A stretch of DNA of 30,654 nucleotides from JBHHZJ01 sp046758005 (GTDB lineage: Bacteria; Pseudomonadota; Alphaproteobacteria; Kiloniellales; J153). The position numbers and the translations under genes are program-made. Below, piece by piece: positions 1 to 8,491 of the stretch (position 1 is the stretch's first letter; every line of letters begins with the position of its first letter). The notes beneath the pieces were generated by a model that worked only from the letters and a program-made list of their open reading frames with translations, had not been told where the DNA came from and made no database searches. The DNA is taken from assembly GCA_046758005.1 (NCBI GenBank), contig JBHHZJ010000030.1, positions 1-30,654 on the forward strand. Reading direction: 5' to 3'.

Positions 1-33
1 CGCGTCAAAGAACGCCCTATCAGCGAATTGTGA
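1..33 (+). CDS. Possible 3' end of an upstream gene (partial)
   Basis: Frame 1 is open from the window edge and stops at a TGA at 31-33, leaving ten residues ending in ...KERPISEL. The next gene starts 24 bases later on the same strand, so a short operon is possible. Ten codons are too few to identify a family, and the open frame could be chance. Confidence 0.3.
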   Translation, partial: RVKERPISEL

Positions 34-57
34 TTCCGGGTACGAGCGGGCCCGCTG

Positions 58-927
58 GTGATCTTCGTCAGCTACAACATCCAATGGGGAAAGGGAAAGG
101 ACGGGCGGGTCGACCTCGGCCGCATCGCCGCCGAACTGGAGGGCGCGGACGTGATCGCCCTGCAGGAGGTGGACCGCTTCTGGGCACGCTCGGGCGCGGT
201 CGATCAAGCGGCGGAGATCGCACGGCACTTCCCGGATCATCATTGGGCGTATGGCCCCGGCATCGACCTGGACGCGAGCTTTCGCGACGACGCGGGGCGC
301 CTCGTCGGCCGGCGGCGGCAGTTCGGCAACATGCTGCTCTCCAGGCGCCCGATCCTTTCGTCCCGCAACCACCTGCTGCCGAAAATGCATCTGGACGAGG
401 CGTTGAGCCTCCAGCGCTCGGCGCTGGAGGCGGTGACCCAGGCGCCCTCCGGGCCGCTCAGGGTTTATTCGGTGCATCTGGGTCACCGTTCGATCCCCGA
501 GCGCCTCGCCCAAATCGGCCGCCTGCTGGACATCGTCGCCGGCGCCCCCGGTGAGGGCGGCGCGTGGTCCGGGCGACGGTTCGATCCGGTCTGGGCGCTG
601 GATGGGGCGCAGCCGCCGATGCCGCACCCGGCGGTCGTGCTCGGCGATTTCAATTGCACCTCGGACTCGGCCGAATACCGGTCGCTGTGCGGCGCAGCGG
701 GCCCGGGTGCCGGCCGCAAGGCCGGCGCCGAGTGCTTGACGGACGCTTGGATCGCGACGGGCAATAACCGGGCCGACGGCTGGACCTGCGAGGAAGACGG
801 CGCCCGGGTCAGGATCGACTATGCCCTCGTCACCGCCGATCTCGCGGGCAAGCTGCGCACGATGCGGGTCGATCATGACGCCCAGGGTTCCGACCACCAG
901 CCGATCTGGCTCGCGATCGGCCTTTAG
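58..927 (+). CDS. Endonuclease/exonuclease/phosphatase family protein
   Basis: A 289-residue cytoplasmic protein of the EEP (DNase I-like) superfamily, metal-dependent phosphodiesterases acting on nucleic acids or phospho-substrates; the substrate here is unknown. Visible signatures in order: the N-terminal SYNIQWGKG strand with the metal-site Asn, ALQEVD with the catalytic Glu (about residue 39), SVHLGH with a His, VVLGDFNCTSDSAEY (metal and catalytic Asp/Asn), RIDYALV, and the terminal GSDHQPI Asp-His pair. All core EEP motifs are present, so the protein is probably active. No signal peptide is visible. The GTG start at 58 places the SYNIQ strand at the N terminus, as is usual for the family; a longer reading would be in another frame. 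The gene converges on the Lrp-type regulator downstream. Confidence 0.85.
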   Translation: MIFVSYNIQWGKGKDGRVDLGRIAAELEGADVIALQEVDRFWARSGAVDQAAEIARHFPDHHWAYGPGIDLDASFRDDAGRLVGRRRQFGNMLLSRRPILSSRNHLLPKMHLDEALSLQRSALEAVTQAPSGPLRVYSVHLGHRSIPERLAQIGRLLDIVAGAPGEGGAWSGRRFDPVWALDGAQPPMPHPAVVLGDFNCTSDSAEYRSLCGAAGPGAGRKAGAECLTDAWIATGNNRADGWTCEEDGARVRIDYALVTADLAGKLRTMRVDHDAQGSDHQPIWLAIGL

Positions 928-982
928 GGGCAGCCGCAGGAGCGCGCCCCGCGTATGCGGCGGCGCGGACGGCCGGGGTCGC

Positions 983-1444
983 TCAGGTTGCGTAACTCAA
1001 CGGCAGCGCGGTGGTGTACTTGATCTCCTCGAGGGCGAAGCTGGAGCTGACCTCGGAGAACTCGGCCGCCCGGATCAGGCGCTTGTAGACCGCGTCGTAG
1101 CTGGCGATGTCGGGGACCACGACGCGCAGCAGGTAGTCGATGTCGCCGCTCATGCGGTAGAACTCGACCACCTCGTCCATGCGCGCCACCGCCGCGGCGA
1201 ACTTCTCCAGCCATTCGTAGTTGTGGCGGCTGGTGCGCAGGCGGACGAAGGCGGTGACGCCGACGTTCAGCTTCTGCGCGTCGAGCAGGGCCACGCGGCG
1301 GCGGATGACCCCCGACCTCTCCAGGTTCTGGATCCGCCGCCAGCACGGTGTCGTGGACAGCCCGACGCGCTCGGCGATTTCGGCCACCGAGAGCGTGGCG
1401 TCGTGCTGGAGGCAGTCGAGGATATTGCGGTCGATCCGGTCCAT
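983..1444 (-). CDS. Lrp/AsnC family transcriptional regulator
   Basis: A 153-residue DNA-binding regulator. Residues 1-60 form the winged helix-turn-helix (MDRIDRNIL..., then LSVAEIAERVGLSTTPCWRRI as the recognition region, described here in two parts), followed by the RAM/AsnC ligand-binding domain (about 65-145), which normally binds an amino acid and drives octamer formation. I chose the ATG at 1444 because MDRIDRNIL is the usual family N terminus. A TTG seven codons upstream (1465) would add MYGISSP and would put the start inside a perfect inverted repeat. That repeat lies 16 bases upstream of the ATG, so autoregulation is likely (inference). The gene is divergent from the DUF6356 gene at 1583, a possible target. 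The effector cannot be predicted from sequence. Confidence 0.88.
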   Translation of the reverse strand: MDRIDRNILDCLQHDATLSVAEIAERVGLSTTPCWRRIQNLERSGVIRRRVALLDAQKLNVGVTAFVRLRTSRHNYEWLEKFAAAVARMDEVVEFYRMSGDIDYLLRVVVPDIASYDAVYKRLIRAAEFSEVSSSFALEEIKYTTALPLSYAT

Positions 1445-1459
1445 GGGAGATGAAATTCC

Positions 1460-1477
1460 ATACAATGGCTATTGTAT
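1460..1477. promoter_or_regulatory. Perfect inverted repeat, probable Lrp-type operator
   Basis: ATACAAT-GGCT-ATTGTAT: two perfect 7-base arms around a 4-base centre, in an AT-rich patch within an otherwise GC-rich region. It lies just upstream of the Lrp/AsnC start and in the divergent intergenic space. Lrp-family regulators commonly bind AT-rich palindromes in their own promoters; assigning this site to this regulator is inference. Confidence 0.5.
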
Positions 1478-1510
1478 AGGATGAACTTGCACATCTTAAG
1501 CATAAATTAG

Positions 1511-1531
1511 GAAAATTTGAAAACAATTTTC
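1511..1531. promoter_or_regulatory. Second AT-rich inverted repeat in the same intergenic region
   Basis: GAAAATT-TGAAAAC-AATTTTC: perfect 7-base arms around a 7-base spacer. Its centre is about 52 bases (five helical turns) from the centre of the 1460-1477 repeat, so cooperative binding of an oligomeric Lrp-type protein on one helix face is possible (inference). A promoter for the divergent gene at 1583 may overlap it. Confidence 0.4.
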
Positions 1532-1582
1532 GCGATTCGTGGGATAGGGTGTTGACCCTGGACCGCGCGAGGGAAGCCCGTC

Positions 1583-1840
1583 ATGTTGCGTTCGCTGTTC
1601 ACCGAGCACCCGGCCAGCGTCGACGAGACCTATACCGAGCACATGGCCGCCGCCGCGTCCTTCGCCGCGCGGATGCTGCTCGGCAGCCTCGCCTGCCTGG
1701 TCCACGCGCTGCTGCCGTTTCTGTTCGTCAAGACCGGGAGCTCGATCATCGCCGAGCTGAACGAGCGGATGGTGACCAACCGCCGCCGCCACGCTCCCGG
1801 CCGCCTCGAGGCCGAGGGCAAGCTGCAGGCGCAGCGCTAA
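1583..1840 (+). CDS. DUF6356-like small membrane protein
   Basis: An 85-residue protein of unknown function. The first third is polar and acidic (TEHPASVDETYTEHM), followed by one hydrophobic segment, about residues 29-52 (ARMLLGSLACLVHALLPFLF), and a basic C terminus (NRRRHAPGRLEAEGK). This pattern matches the DUF6356 family common in alphaproteobacteria; the match is from memory of the motif. A good ribosome-binding stretch, GAGGGAAG, lies 8 bases upstream of the ATG. The gene is divergent from the Lrp/AsnC regulator and shares with it the region holding two palindromes, so it could be under that regulator's control. The gap to the next gene (1841-2127, 287 bases) holds no convincing gene. 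Confidence 0.75.
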   Translation: MLRSLFTEHPASVDETYTEHMAAAASFAARMLLGSLACLVHALLPFLFVKTGSSIIAELNERMVTNRRRHAPGRLEAEGKLQAQR

Positions 1841-2127
1841 CCCCGGCTCAGGCTTTTCACCTATCTGCTCTGCTCTGCGGCGCGCCAAACGTTCCGCAAG
1901 GTAATGGCCGCGCGGCGGCCCGCCCGCGTGCGCCCGGCCTCGCCGGCGCGGTCGTGGGTCGCGATCTCACCGGTTCAACGAAACGTGACGAGCCGCATCC
2001 GAATCGTGAGTAGATTCGACGGCGCGGTCCATGCATCTACACCCGGGCATAGGGGTGACGGCGTCCGACGCGGTAGGATCGGGCGCCAACCGGAGGGTTT
2101 CAGCGATCAGGAAGGGACATCGGGAAA

Positions 2128-2529
2128 ATGAACGCACGCCACTTCACGACAGCCCTGGGCGTCGCCGCGCTTGTCGTATTCGCCCTGAGCGCATCGGCGG
2201 GCGCCTTTGCCGGCGATGAGGTGATCGCACGCGGCAGCTTCACGGGCAAGAAGGGCCACGCCACCTCGGGCGGGGTCAGCGTGGTCAAGACCGCGAAAGG
2301 GACGGTGGTCGTTCTCGATCCGGATTTCAGCTTCGACGGCGCGCCCGATCCCAAGCTCGGCTTCGGCAAGAACGGCTACGACAAGTCGGCGAAGTTCTCC
2401 GTCCTCCGATCGAATCGCGGAAAGCAGACCTACGACATCCCCGCGTCCATCGACCCGGCCGACTACAACGAGATCTGGGTCTGGTGCGAGAGATATTCCG
2501 TGCCGCTCGGCGTCGCGAAGCTGAAGTAG
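2128..2529 (+). CDS. Secreted DM13-domain protein
   Basis: A 133-residue exported protein. Residues 1-28 are a signal peptide (TTALGVAALVVFALSASAGAFA, cleavage probably after AFA). The rest is a single DM13 domain: GSFTGKKGHATSGGV, then LDPDFSFDGAPDPKLGFG, and the terminal VWCERYSVPLGVAKL with the single conserved Cys typical of this domain. DM13 domains have been proposed to take part in redox or electron-transfer chemistry through that Cys; there is no direct evidence here. The ribosome site AGGAAGGGA precedes the ATG by about 13 bases. The gene is convergent with cobQ, and no functional link is visible. Confidence 0.82.
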   Translation: MNARHFTTALGVAALVVFALSASAGAFAGDEVIARGSFTGKKGHATSGGVSVVKTAKGTVVVLDPDFSFDGAPDPKLGFGKNGYDKSAKFSVLRSNRGKQTYDIPASIDPADYNEIWVWCERYSVPLGVAKLK

Positions 2530-2539
2530 GGCCGAACGA

Positions 2540-2555
2540 AGCCGGCCGACCGGCT
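2540..2555. terminator. Short hairpin between convergent genes
   Basis: AGCCGG-CCGA-CCGGCT forms a 6-base GC stem with a 4-base loop, 10 bases after the DM13 stop and 50 bases before the end of cobQ. There is no clear T-run on either side, so it may only assist termination. Confidence 0.3.
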
Positions 2556-2604
2556 CTGTGGAACACGTCTCGGGCCATACCCTGAACCGAGGCCCTACGC
2601 GCAT

Positions 2605-4077
2605 TCAGCGCCTTCGCGCCGCCACGAGCAGGCGGTCGAGGTCGAGGTGCGCCTCCAGGTGCTCGGCGAGGCGGTCGAGCACCGCGTCGATCTCGGCCTC
2701 GTAGGCCAGCCCGCTCGCCGCGCGGTGCTTGAGGCGGGCGAGGAACGCGTGGCGGAAGGCGTCGGCGGCGAACAGTCCGTGCAGGTAACAGCCCATAACC
2801 CGCCCGTCGGGCGAGACCGCGCCGTCGAACCTCTCCCCCAAGCGCAGCATGGGCCGCTCCGGCCCCGGCCCCGTGGCGCGGCCGAGGTGCATCTCGTAGC
2901 CGCGCACGGCCCGACCGGTCGAAAGCTCGATCCCCTCGGCCTCGACCAGCGTCTTGTCGCCGCCCAGCTCGGTCTCGATGTCGAGCAGGCCCAACCCGGG
3001 AACTTCGCCGCGCGCTCCTTCGATGCCTCGCGGGTCGTGCACCCGCGCCCCCAGCATCTGGTAACCGCCGCACAGCCCGACCACGAACCCGCCGCGGCGC
3101 AGGTGCGCGGCGAGGTCCACGTCCCAGCCCTGGGCGCGCAGGAACGCTAGGTCCGCGATCGTCGCCTTGGAGCCGGGCAGGACGACGAGGTCCGCATCCC
3201 CGGGCAGCGCTTGGCCGGGCCGGACGAAGTCCACGGCCACGTCGGGCTCGGCGATGAGCGGGTCGAGGTCGTCGAAGTTGGCGATGCGCGAGACGACCGG
3301 CACCGCGACCCGGATGGCGCGGTCGGCGTCCGGCCCGTGGTGCGACTCGACGGCGAGCGCGTCCTCGGCCGGCAGGCGGCGCGCCTCGGCGAAGTACGGC
3401 ACCACGCCGAAGCACGCCAGGCCGGTCTCGCGCTCGATCACGGCGAGCCCGCCCTCGAACAGCGTCTTGTCGCCGCGGAATTTGTTGACGACGACGCCGC
3501 AAAGCCGCGCGCGCGCCTTCGCGGGCAGCAGCGTCCAGGTGCCGACGATGCTGGCGATCACGCCGCCGCGCTCGATGTCGCCGACGAGCGCGACCGGCAC
3601 GCCGGCGGCCTCGGCGAAGCCCATGTTGGCGATATCGCCCGCGCGCAGGTTGACCTCGGCCGGGCTGCCCGCGCCCTCGACCAGCACCAGGTCGGCGCCC
3701 TCGGCGAGCCGCGCGAAGCTGTCCAGCACGCCGGGAAGGAGCTCGGCCTTGAGCGCGAGGTAGTCGCGCGCCGCGGCGTTGCCCCGGACCTTGCCCCGCA
3801 CGACGATCTGCGCGCCCACGTCGGTCTGGGGCTTGAGCAGCACCGGGTTCATGTGCACCGAGGGCGCGAGCCCGCAGGCGCGCGCCTGCAAGGCCTGGGC
3901 GCGGCCGATCTCGCCGCCGTCGGCGGTGACCGCGGCGTTGTTTGACATGTTCTGCGGCTTGAACGGGCGCACGTCGAGGCCGCGCCGCCGGTAGGCCCGG
4001 CCGAGGCCGGCCACCAGGAGCGATTTGCCGACGTCCGAGCCGGTGCCCTGCAGCATGAGCGCCGCGGGCGCGCTCAA
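2605..4077 (-). CDS. cobQ: Cobyric acid synthase CobQ
   Basis: A 490-residue glutamine-dependent amidotransferase that amidates side chains b, d, e and g of adenosylcobyrinic acid a,c-diamide to give adenosylcobyric acid. The N-terminal ATP-binding domain opens with LMLQGTGSDVGKS (P-loop-like). The C-terminal class I glutaminase domain shows VVLPGSKATI, then the nucleophile Cys in GLCGGYQMLG, and a catalytic His in CYLHGLF. Length is normal. The start is uncertain: a TTG at 4077 shares a TTGA overlap with the cobO stop and gives the expected CobQ N terminus (about 7 residues before LMLQGT). An ATG at 4056 would begin at MLQGTGS. I prefer the TTG because family members usually carry several residues before this motif. 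It is the last gene of the riboswitch-led operon. Confidence 0.95.
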   Translation of the reverse strand: MSAPAALMLQGTGSDVGKSLLVAGLGRAYRRRGLDVRPFKPQNMSNNAAVTADGGEIGRAQALQARACGLAPSVHMNPVLLKPQTDVGAQIVVRGKVRGNAAARDYLALKAELLPGVLDSFARLAEGADLVLVEGAGSPAEVNLRAGDIANMGFAEAAGVPVALVGDIERGGVIASIVGTWTLLPAKARARLCGVVVNKFRGDKTLFEGGLAVIERETGLACFGVVPYFAEARRLPAEDALAVESHHGPDADRAIRVAVPVVSRIANFDDLDPLIAEPDVAVDFVRPGQALPGDADLVVLPGSKATIADLAFLRAQGWDVDLAAHLRRGGFVVGLCGGYQMLGARVHDPRGIEGARGEVPGLGLLDIETELGGDKTLVEAEGIELSTGRAVRGYEMHLGRATGPGPERPMLRLGERFDGAVSPDGRVMGCYLHGLFAADAFRHAFLARLKHRAASGLAYEAEIDAVLDRLAEHLEAHLDLDRLLVAARRR

Positions 4078-4706
4078 AACTCGATCCCCTTCTGCGCCTT
4101 CACGCCGGCGCGGAACGGATGCTTGACCTCGGTCATCTCGGTCACGAGATCGGCGATCTCGATCAGCTCGGGCTTGGCGTTGCGCCCGGTGACGACGACG
4201 TGCAGGTCGCGGGGCTTGTCCTTGAGGACCGCGATCACCTCGTCGAGCGGCAGGTAGTCGTAGCGCAGCACGATGTTGAGCTCGTCGAGCACGATCATGT
4301 CGTAGCGCGGCCGCGGCCCCCGGCAGGCGTCGATCATCTCCCTGGCCGCCTCCCAGCCGGCCCGGGCGGCGCGCACGTCGCGCGCGCGGTCCTGCGTGTC
4401 CCAGGTGAACCCCTCGCCCATCACCCGCATGTGCACCTGCTCGGGGAAGCGTTCGAGCACGGCGCGCTCGCCGGTCTGCCACTTGCCCTTGACGAACTGC
4501 ACGACGCCGACGCGCAGGCCGTTGCCGAGCGCGCGCACGGCGAGGCCGAAGGCGGCCGTGGACTTGCCCTTGCCCTTGCCGGTGTGGACCATGAGCAGGC
4601 CCTTCTCGATCGTCTTGGTGGCCAGGATCTTCTCGCGCGCGAGCTTGCGCTTGCGCGCCTTCTCGTTGGCGCGGCGGTTGATCTCGTCTTCGCTCGGTCG
4701 GCTCAT
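4074..4706 (-). CDS. cobO: Cob(I)yrinic acid a,c-diamide adenosyltransferase CobO
   Basis: A 210-residue enzyme that transfers the adenosyl group of ATP to the reduced cobalt of corrinoids, the step between cobalt insertion and the CobQ amidations. The P-loop HTGKGKGKSTAAFG lies at about residues 41-54, preceded by a charged N-terminal region typical of CobO/BtuR (NRRANEKARKRKLAREKIL). DMIVLDELN is the Walker B-like stretch. The ATG at 4706 overlaps the cobN stop as ATGA, and its own stop overlaps the cobQ TTG, indicating translational coupling. An in-frame longer version exists but would run into cobN coding sequence, so the MSRPSEDE start is preferred. Confidence 0.96.
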   Translation of the reverse strand: MSRPSEDEINRRANEKARKRKLAREKILATKTIEKGLLMVHTGKGKGKSTAAFGLAVRALGNGLRVGVVQFVKGKWQTGERAVLERFPEQVHMRVMGEGFTWDTQDRARDVRAARAGWEAAREMIDACRGPRPRYDMIVLDELNIVLRYDYLPLDEVIAVLKDKPRDLHVVVTGRNAKPELIEIADLVTEMTEVKHPFRAGVKAQKGIEF

Positions 4707-7700
4707 CCCGATTCCTCCACGGCGCCCCCGGCCAGCTCGGCGAGCCGCGGCCGGGCCGAGTTGGCGCGCGGCTGCCACAGGCCGCGATCCTGCGCCTCGA
4801 CCAGGCGCTCGGCCATCTCCTTGAGCGCCGCCGGGTTCTTCTCGGCGAGGAAGGCGCGGACGTCCTCGTCCTCCAGATAGGCCTCGAAGACCGCGTCAAA
4901 GTGGTGGTCGGCCACGGCCCCCGTGGTCGCGGCGAAGGCGAAGAGGTAGTCGACCGTGGCCGCCATCTCGAAGGCCCCCTTGTAGCCGTGGCGCCTCACG
5001 CCGGCGATCCACTTGGGATTGACGACGCGGGCGCGCACGACCCGGGCGACCTCCTCCTCGAGCGTGCGCACCTTGGGCGACTCGGGGCGCGAGTGGTCGT
5101 TGTGGTAGACGACCGGCCGGCGGCCCGACAGATGATGGACCGCGACGCTCAGCCCGCCCTCGAACTGGTAGTAGTCGTCCGAATCGAGCAGGTCGTGCTC
5201 GCGGTTGTCCTGGTTGTGCACGACCACCTCGACGCCCTTAAGGCGCGCCTCGAACAGGCCGTGCTCGGGGGCCCCGGCCGCTCCCGCGCCGTACGCGTAT
5301 CCGCCCCAGGCCACGTATGCACGTGCGAGGTCCGCCGCGCTGTCCCAGCCGCGCTCATCGACGAGCGCCTGGAGCCCGGCTCCGTACGCCCCCGGCTTGG
5401 AGCCGAACACCCGGAAACCTGCGCGGAGTGCCGCGGTCTCGGCATCCAGTCCCTGCGTCTCCAGGGTCCGTACGTCCGCGCGTACGCGCGCGGCGAGCGG
5501 GTTCTGGGCGGCCGGCTCGTCGAGCGCGGCGACGGCGCGGGCGGCCGAATCGAACAGGTCGATCTGCGCCGGAAAGGCGTCGCGGAAGAAGCCGGAGACG
5601 CGCAGCGTGACATCGACCCGCGGCCGATCGAGCACCGACAGCGGCAGCACCTCGAAACCGGTGACCCGGCGCGAGGCGGTCTCCCAGGTCGGCCGCACGC
5701 CCATGAGCGCGAGCGCCTGGGCGATGTCGTCGCCGCCGGTGCGCATGTTCGCCGTGCCCCAGGCGGACAGCGCGAGCGCGCCCGGCCAGGCGCCGTGTTC
5801 CTGGCGGTGGCGCTCGAGCAGGCGGCACGCCGATTTCCATCCCAGGTGCCAGGCCGCCGGCGTCGGCACGACCCGTGTGTCCACCGAGTAGAAGTTGCGC
5901 CCGGTCGGCAGCACGTCGAGCCGCCCGCGCGTCGGCGCGCCCGAGGGGCCCGGCTCCACGAAGCGGCCGGCAAGGCCGGCAAGCACGCCCGCGATCTCGG
6001 CCGGGCCGCTCTGCGCCACCGCCGGGCGCAGATCCCGGTCGATCCTGTCCAGCACCGCGCGCGCCGCCGTCCAGGCGGGCGCGGGCGCGGCCGCGCCGGC
6101 GACGAGCGCGCGGGCGAGGTGCTCGATGCGCTCGACGGTGTCCCCGGCCGTGCGCCACGGGCCGAGGCCGTCCCGGTCGGCGAGCGCGGCCGGGCGCGGC
6201 CCGGCCCAGGGCGCGCCCAGGTCGCAGTCCAGTGGATCGAACCCGTTGCCGAGGCCGAGGTCCGCCGCCAGCGCGCGCACGAGCGAGGCATCGCCGCCGG
6301 TCCCGTCCCCGCGCGGCAGGCGCGTCAGCGCGACCAGCAAATCCCAGAGCTGCTCCCCCATAGGGGAGTCTCCGAAGACGTGCAGGCCGTCGCGGATCTG
6401 CATCTCCTTGAGCTCGCAGAGATAGTTGTCGAGCTTGGCGAGCGCGCCGTCGGCGTCGTCGCCGGCCGCGATGCCGCAGTCCTTGTCGAGGCCCACGCGC
6501 CCGGTCAAATCCAGGATCTCGTCGCGCAGGACCTCGAGGCGGCGCGGATCGACGCCGGCGGCCTCGTAGTACTCGTCGACAAGCTGCTCGAGCTCGGCGA
6601 GCGGCCCGTAGGATTCGGCGCGGGTCAGAGGCGGGGTCAGATGGTCGATGATGACCGCCTGGGCGCGCCGCTTCGCCTGGGTGCCCTCGCCGGGGTCGTT
6701 GACGATGAAGGGATAGAGGTGCGGCATGGGGCCGAACACGGCCTCCGGATAGCACGCCTCGGACAGGGCCACCGCCTTGCCCGGCAGCCATTCCAGGCTG
6801 CCGTGCTTGCCCATGTGCACGAGCGCGTGCACGCCGACGGCCTCGCGCAGCCAGGCGTAGAACGCGAGGTAGCCGTGCGGCGGCACCAGCGCCGGGTCGT
6901 GGTAGCTGGCCCGCGGGTCGATGTTGTAGCCGCGCGCCGGCTGCAGGCCGACCACGACATTGCCGAGGCGGAAGGAGGGCATGGCGAAGGCGCCGCGGTC
7001 GCGCGCGCCGGGGACGAAGAACGGGTCCTGCTCCGGCGCGCCCCAGCGCGCGGTCACCGCGCCGCGCACGGCCGCGGGCAGGGCGGCGAAGAACCGCCCG
7101 TATTCGGCGCGCGACAAGGTCTCGCGCACGACCCGGTCCGCGGTCGCGGCGTTGGTCGGCCCTTCGAGCAGCCGGGCGATCAGCGCCTCGCCGTCGGCCG
7201 GCAGGTTCTCGACCGCGTAGCCGGCCTCCGCCAGGGCGCGCAGCACGTTCATCGCGCCGGCCGGGGTGTCCAGGCCGACGCCGTTGCCGATTCGCCCGTC
7301 GCGGTTGGGGTAATTGGCGAAGACGAGGGCGATCTTGCGCTCGGCCACGGGCGTGCGCGCCAGGCGCAGCCAGTTCGCGGCCAGCGCGGCGACGAAATCG
7401 GCGCGGTCCTGGGCCGGCGCGTAGGCGACGACGGGGCACTCGGTGTCCGGATCGAAGCGGGCTTCGGCCTTGAAGGAGACCGCGCGGCTCACGATGCGGC
7501 CGTCCACCTCGGGCAGGGCGACGTTCATGGCGATGTCGCGCGCCGACAGCCCGCGCGTGCCCTCGGCCCAGGCGGCCTGCGTGCCGCCGGAGAAGACGAC
7601 CTGCAGGACCGGGCAACCGGCCTCGTCGAACGGGCCGTCGCGGCGCGGCGCGCCGGGGCTGGAAACGGCGAAGCCGGTCGCGTTGAGAACGATCCCCGGG

Positions 7701-8473
7701 CGCGCCTCGGCGAACACCCGGCGCAGCGTGTCGGCCGAGACCGGCTCCTTCAGGCTCGCCACGTACAGCGGCAGCGGATTGACGCCGGCCGCGCGCAACG
7801 CCGCGATCAGGGCGTCCACGGCGGCCAGGTTCCCGGTCTGCAACAGCGCCCGGTAGAACACAAGCGCGGCGATCGGCGCCTGCGCGCGCCACGCCGCGCG
7901 CAGGCCGTCGAGACCCGGGCGGTCGCGGCCCGGCCAGTAGATCCCCGCGCGCAGCAGCGGCCGCGGCTCCGCCCACTCGGCCTCATGGCCGATCAGCGAG
8001 GCGGCGAAGGCGAGCAGGTTGCGCGCGTTGTCCGGCCCGCCGTGGACGCAGTACTGCCACAGGCGGTGGCAGGCCTCGGGCGCCAGCGTCGAAAGCGCGG
8101 CCAGCTCCGGGTCGGGCTGGTCGTCGCCGGGCAGCAGTGCCAGCGCAATGCCGCGCTCGCGGCACACCGCGACCACCTGCTCGACGCCATAGGGCCAGTA
8201 ACTCGCCCCGCCGAGCAGGCGCGCGATCACCAGGCGCGCCCCGGCGATCACCGACTCGACGTAGAGATCGACCGAGAGGTTGTGCGCCAGGTTCATCAGG
8301 TTGGCTAGGCGCACGCGCGGGAAGGCCGCGCCGAGCCCGGCGCGCGCGGCGGCCAGGTTGGCGAGCTCCGTGTCCGCCGCCGACAGCACCACGATGTCGC
8401 CCGGGCTCTGGCCGAGGTCGACCGGCTCGGACCCGTCCGCGATGCCGCCCGGCTGCGCCTGCAACAGGTGCAT
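4703..8473 (-). CDS. cobN: Aerobic cobaltochelatase, CobN subunit
   Basis: A 1256-residue large subunit of the ATP-dependent cobaltochelatase, which inserts Co2+ into hydrogenobyrinic acid a,c-diamide together with CobS and CobT (not in this window). The CobN/magnesium-chelatase H-type fold is recognisable through VHMGKHGSLEWLPGK (about residue 560), PFIVNDPGEGTQAKRRAQA, and the C-terminal stretch YYQFEGGLSVAVHHLSG followed by NPKWIAGVRRHGYKGAFEM. Length is normal for CobN and no frameshift is seen. An 18-base gap separates it from cobW, with a GGGGGA ribosome site about 7 bases before the ATG. CobN marks the oxygen-dependent B12 pathway. Confidence 0.96.
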   Translation of the reverse strand: MHLLQAQPGGIADGSEPVDLGQSPGDIVVLSAADTELANLAAARAGLGAAFPRVRLANLMNLAHNLSVDLYVESVIAGARLVIARLLGGASYWPYGVEQVVAVCRERGIALALLPGDDQPDPELAALSTLAPEACHRLWQYCVHGGPDNARNLLAFAASLIGHEAEWAEPRPLLRAGIYWPGRDRPGLDGLRAAWRAQAPIAALVFYRALLQTGNLAAVDALIAALRAAGVNPLPLYVASLKEPVSADTLRRVFAEARPGIVLNATGFAVSSPGAPRRDGPFDEAGCPVLQVVFSGGTQAAWAEGTRGLSARDIAMNVALPEVDGRIVSRAVSFKAEARFDPDTECPVVAYAPAQDRADFVAALAANWLRLARTPVAERKIALVFANYPNRDGRIGNGVGLDTPAGAMNVLRALAEAGYAVENLPADGEALIARLLEGPTNAATADRVVRETLSRAEYGRFFAALPAAVRGAVTARWGAPEQDPFFVPGARDRGAFAMPSFRLGNVVVGLQPARGYNIDPRASYHDPALVPPHGYLAFYAWLREAVGVHALVHMGKHGSLEWLPGKAVALSEACYPEAVFGPMPHLYPFIVNDPGEGTQAKRRAQAVIIDHLTPPLTRAESYGPLAELEQLVDEYYEAAGVDPRRLEVLRDEILDLTGRVGLDKDCGIAAGDDADGALAKLDNYLCELKEMQIRDGLHVFGDSPMGEQLWDLLVALTRLPRGDGTGGDASLVRALAADLGLGNGFDPLDCDLGAPWAGPRPAALADRDGLGPWRTAGDTVERIEHLARALVAGAAAPAPAWTAARAVLDRIDRDLRPAVAQSGPAEIAGVLAGLAGRFVEPGPSGAPTRGRLDVLPTGRNFYSVDTRVVPTPAAWHLGWKSACRLLERHRQEHGAWPGALALSAWGTANMRTGGDDIAQALALMGVRPTWETASRRVTGFEVLPLSVLDRPRVDVTLRVSGFFRDAFPAQIDLFDSAARAVAALDEPAAQNPLAARVRADVRTLETQGLDAETAALRAGFRVFGSKPGAYGAGLQALVDERGWDSAADLARAYVAWGGYAYGAGAAGAPEHGLFEARLKGVEVVVHNQDNREHDLLDSDDYYQFEGGLSVAVHHLSGRRPVVYHNDHSRPESPKVRTLEEEVARVVRARVVNPKWIAGVRRHGYKGAFEMAATVDYLFAFAATTGAVADHHFDAVFEAYLEDEDVRAFLAEKNPAALKEMAERLVEAQDRGLWQPRANSARPRLAELAGGAVEESG

Positions 8474-8491
8474 GGCCGGTCCCCCGGCGGG

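Noticed and set aside
4078..4899. Upstream extension of the CobQ frame through cobO and into cobN
   Set aside because: The extension is an Arg-rich shadow of cobO in another frame; the CobQ N-terminal motif begins right after the cobO stop.
4901..8308. Very long plus-strand open frame opposite cobN
   Set aside because: Its sequence is low-complexity Arg/Gly/Ala-rich, as expected antisense to a GC-rich gene; CobN on the minus strand has clear family motifs.
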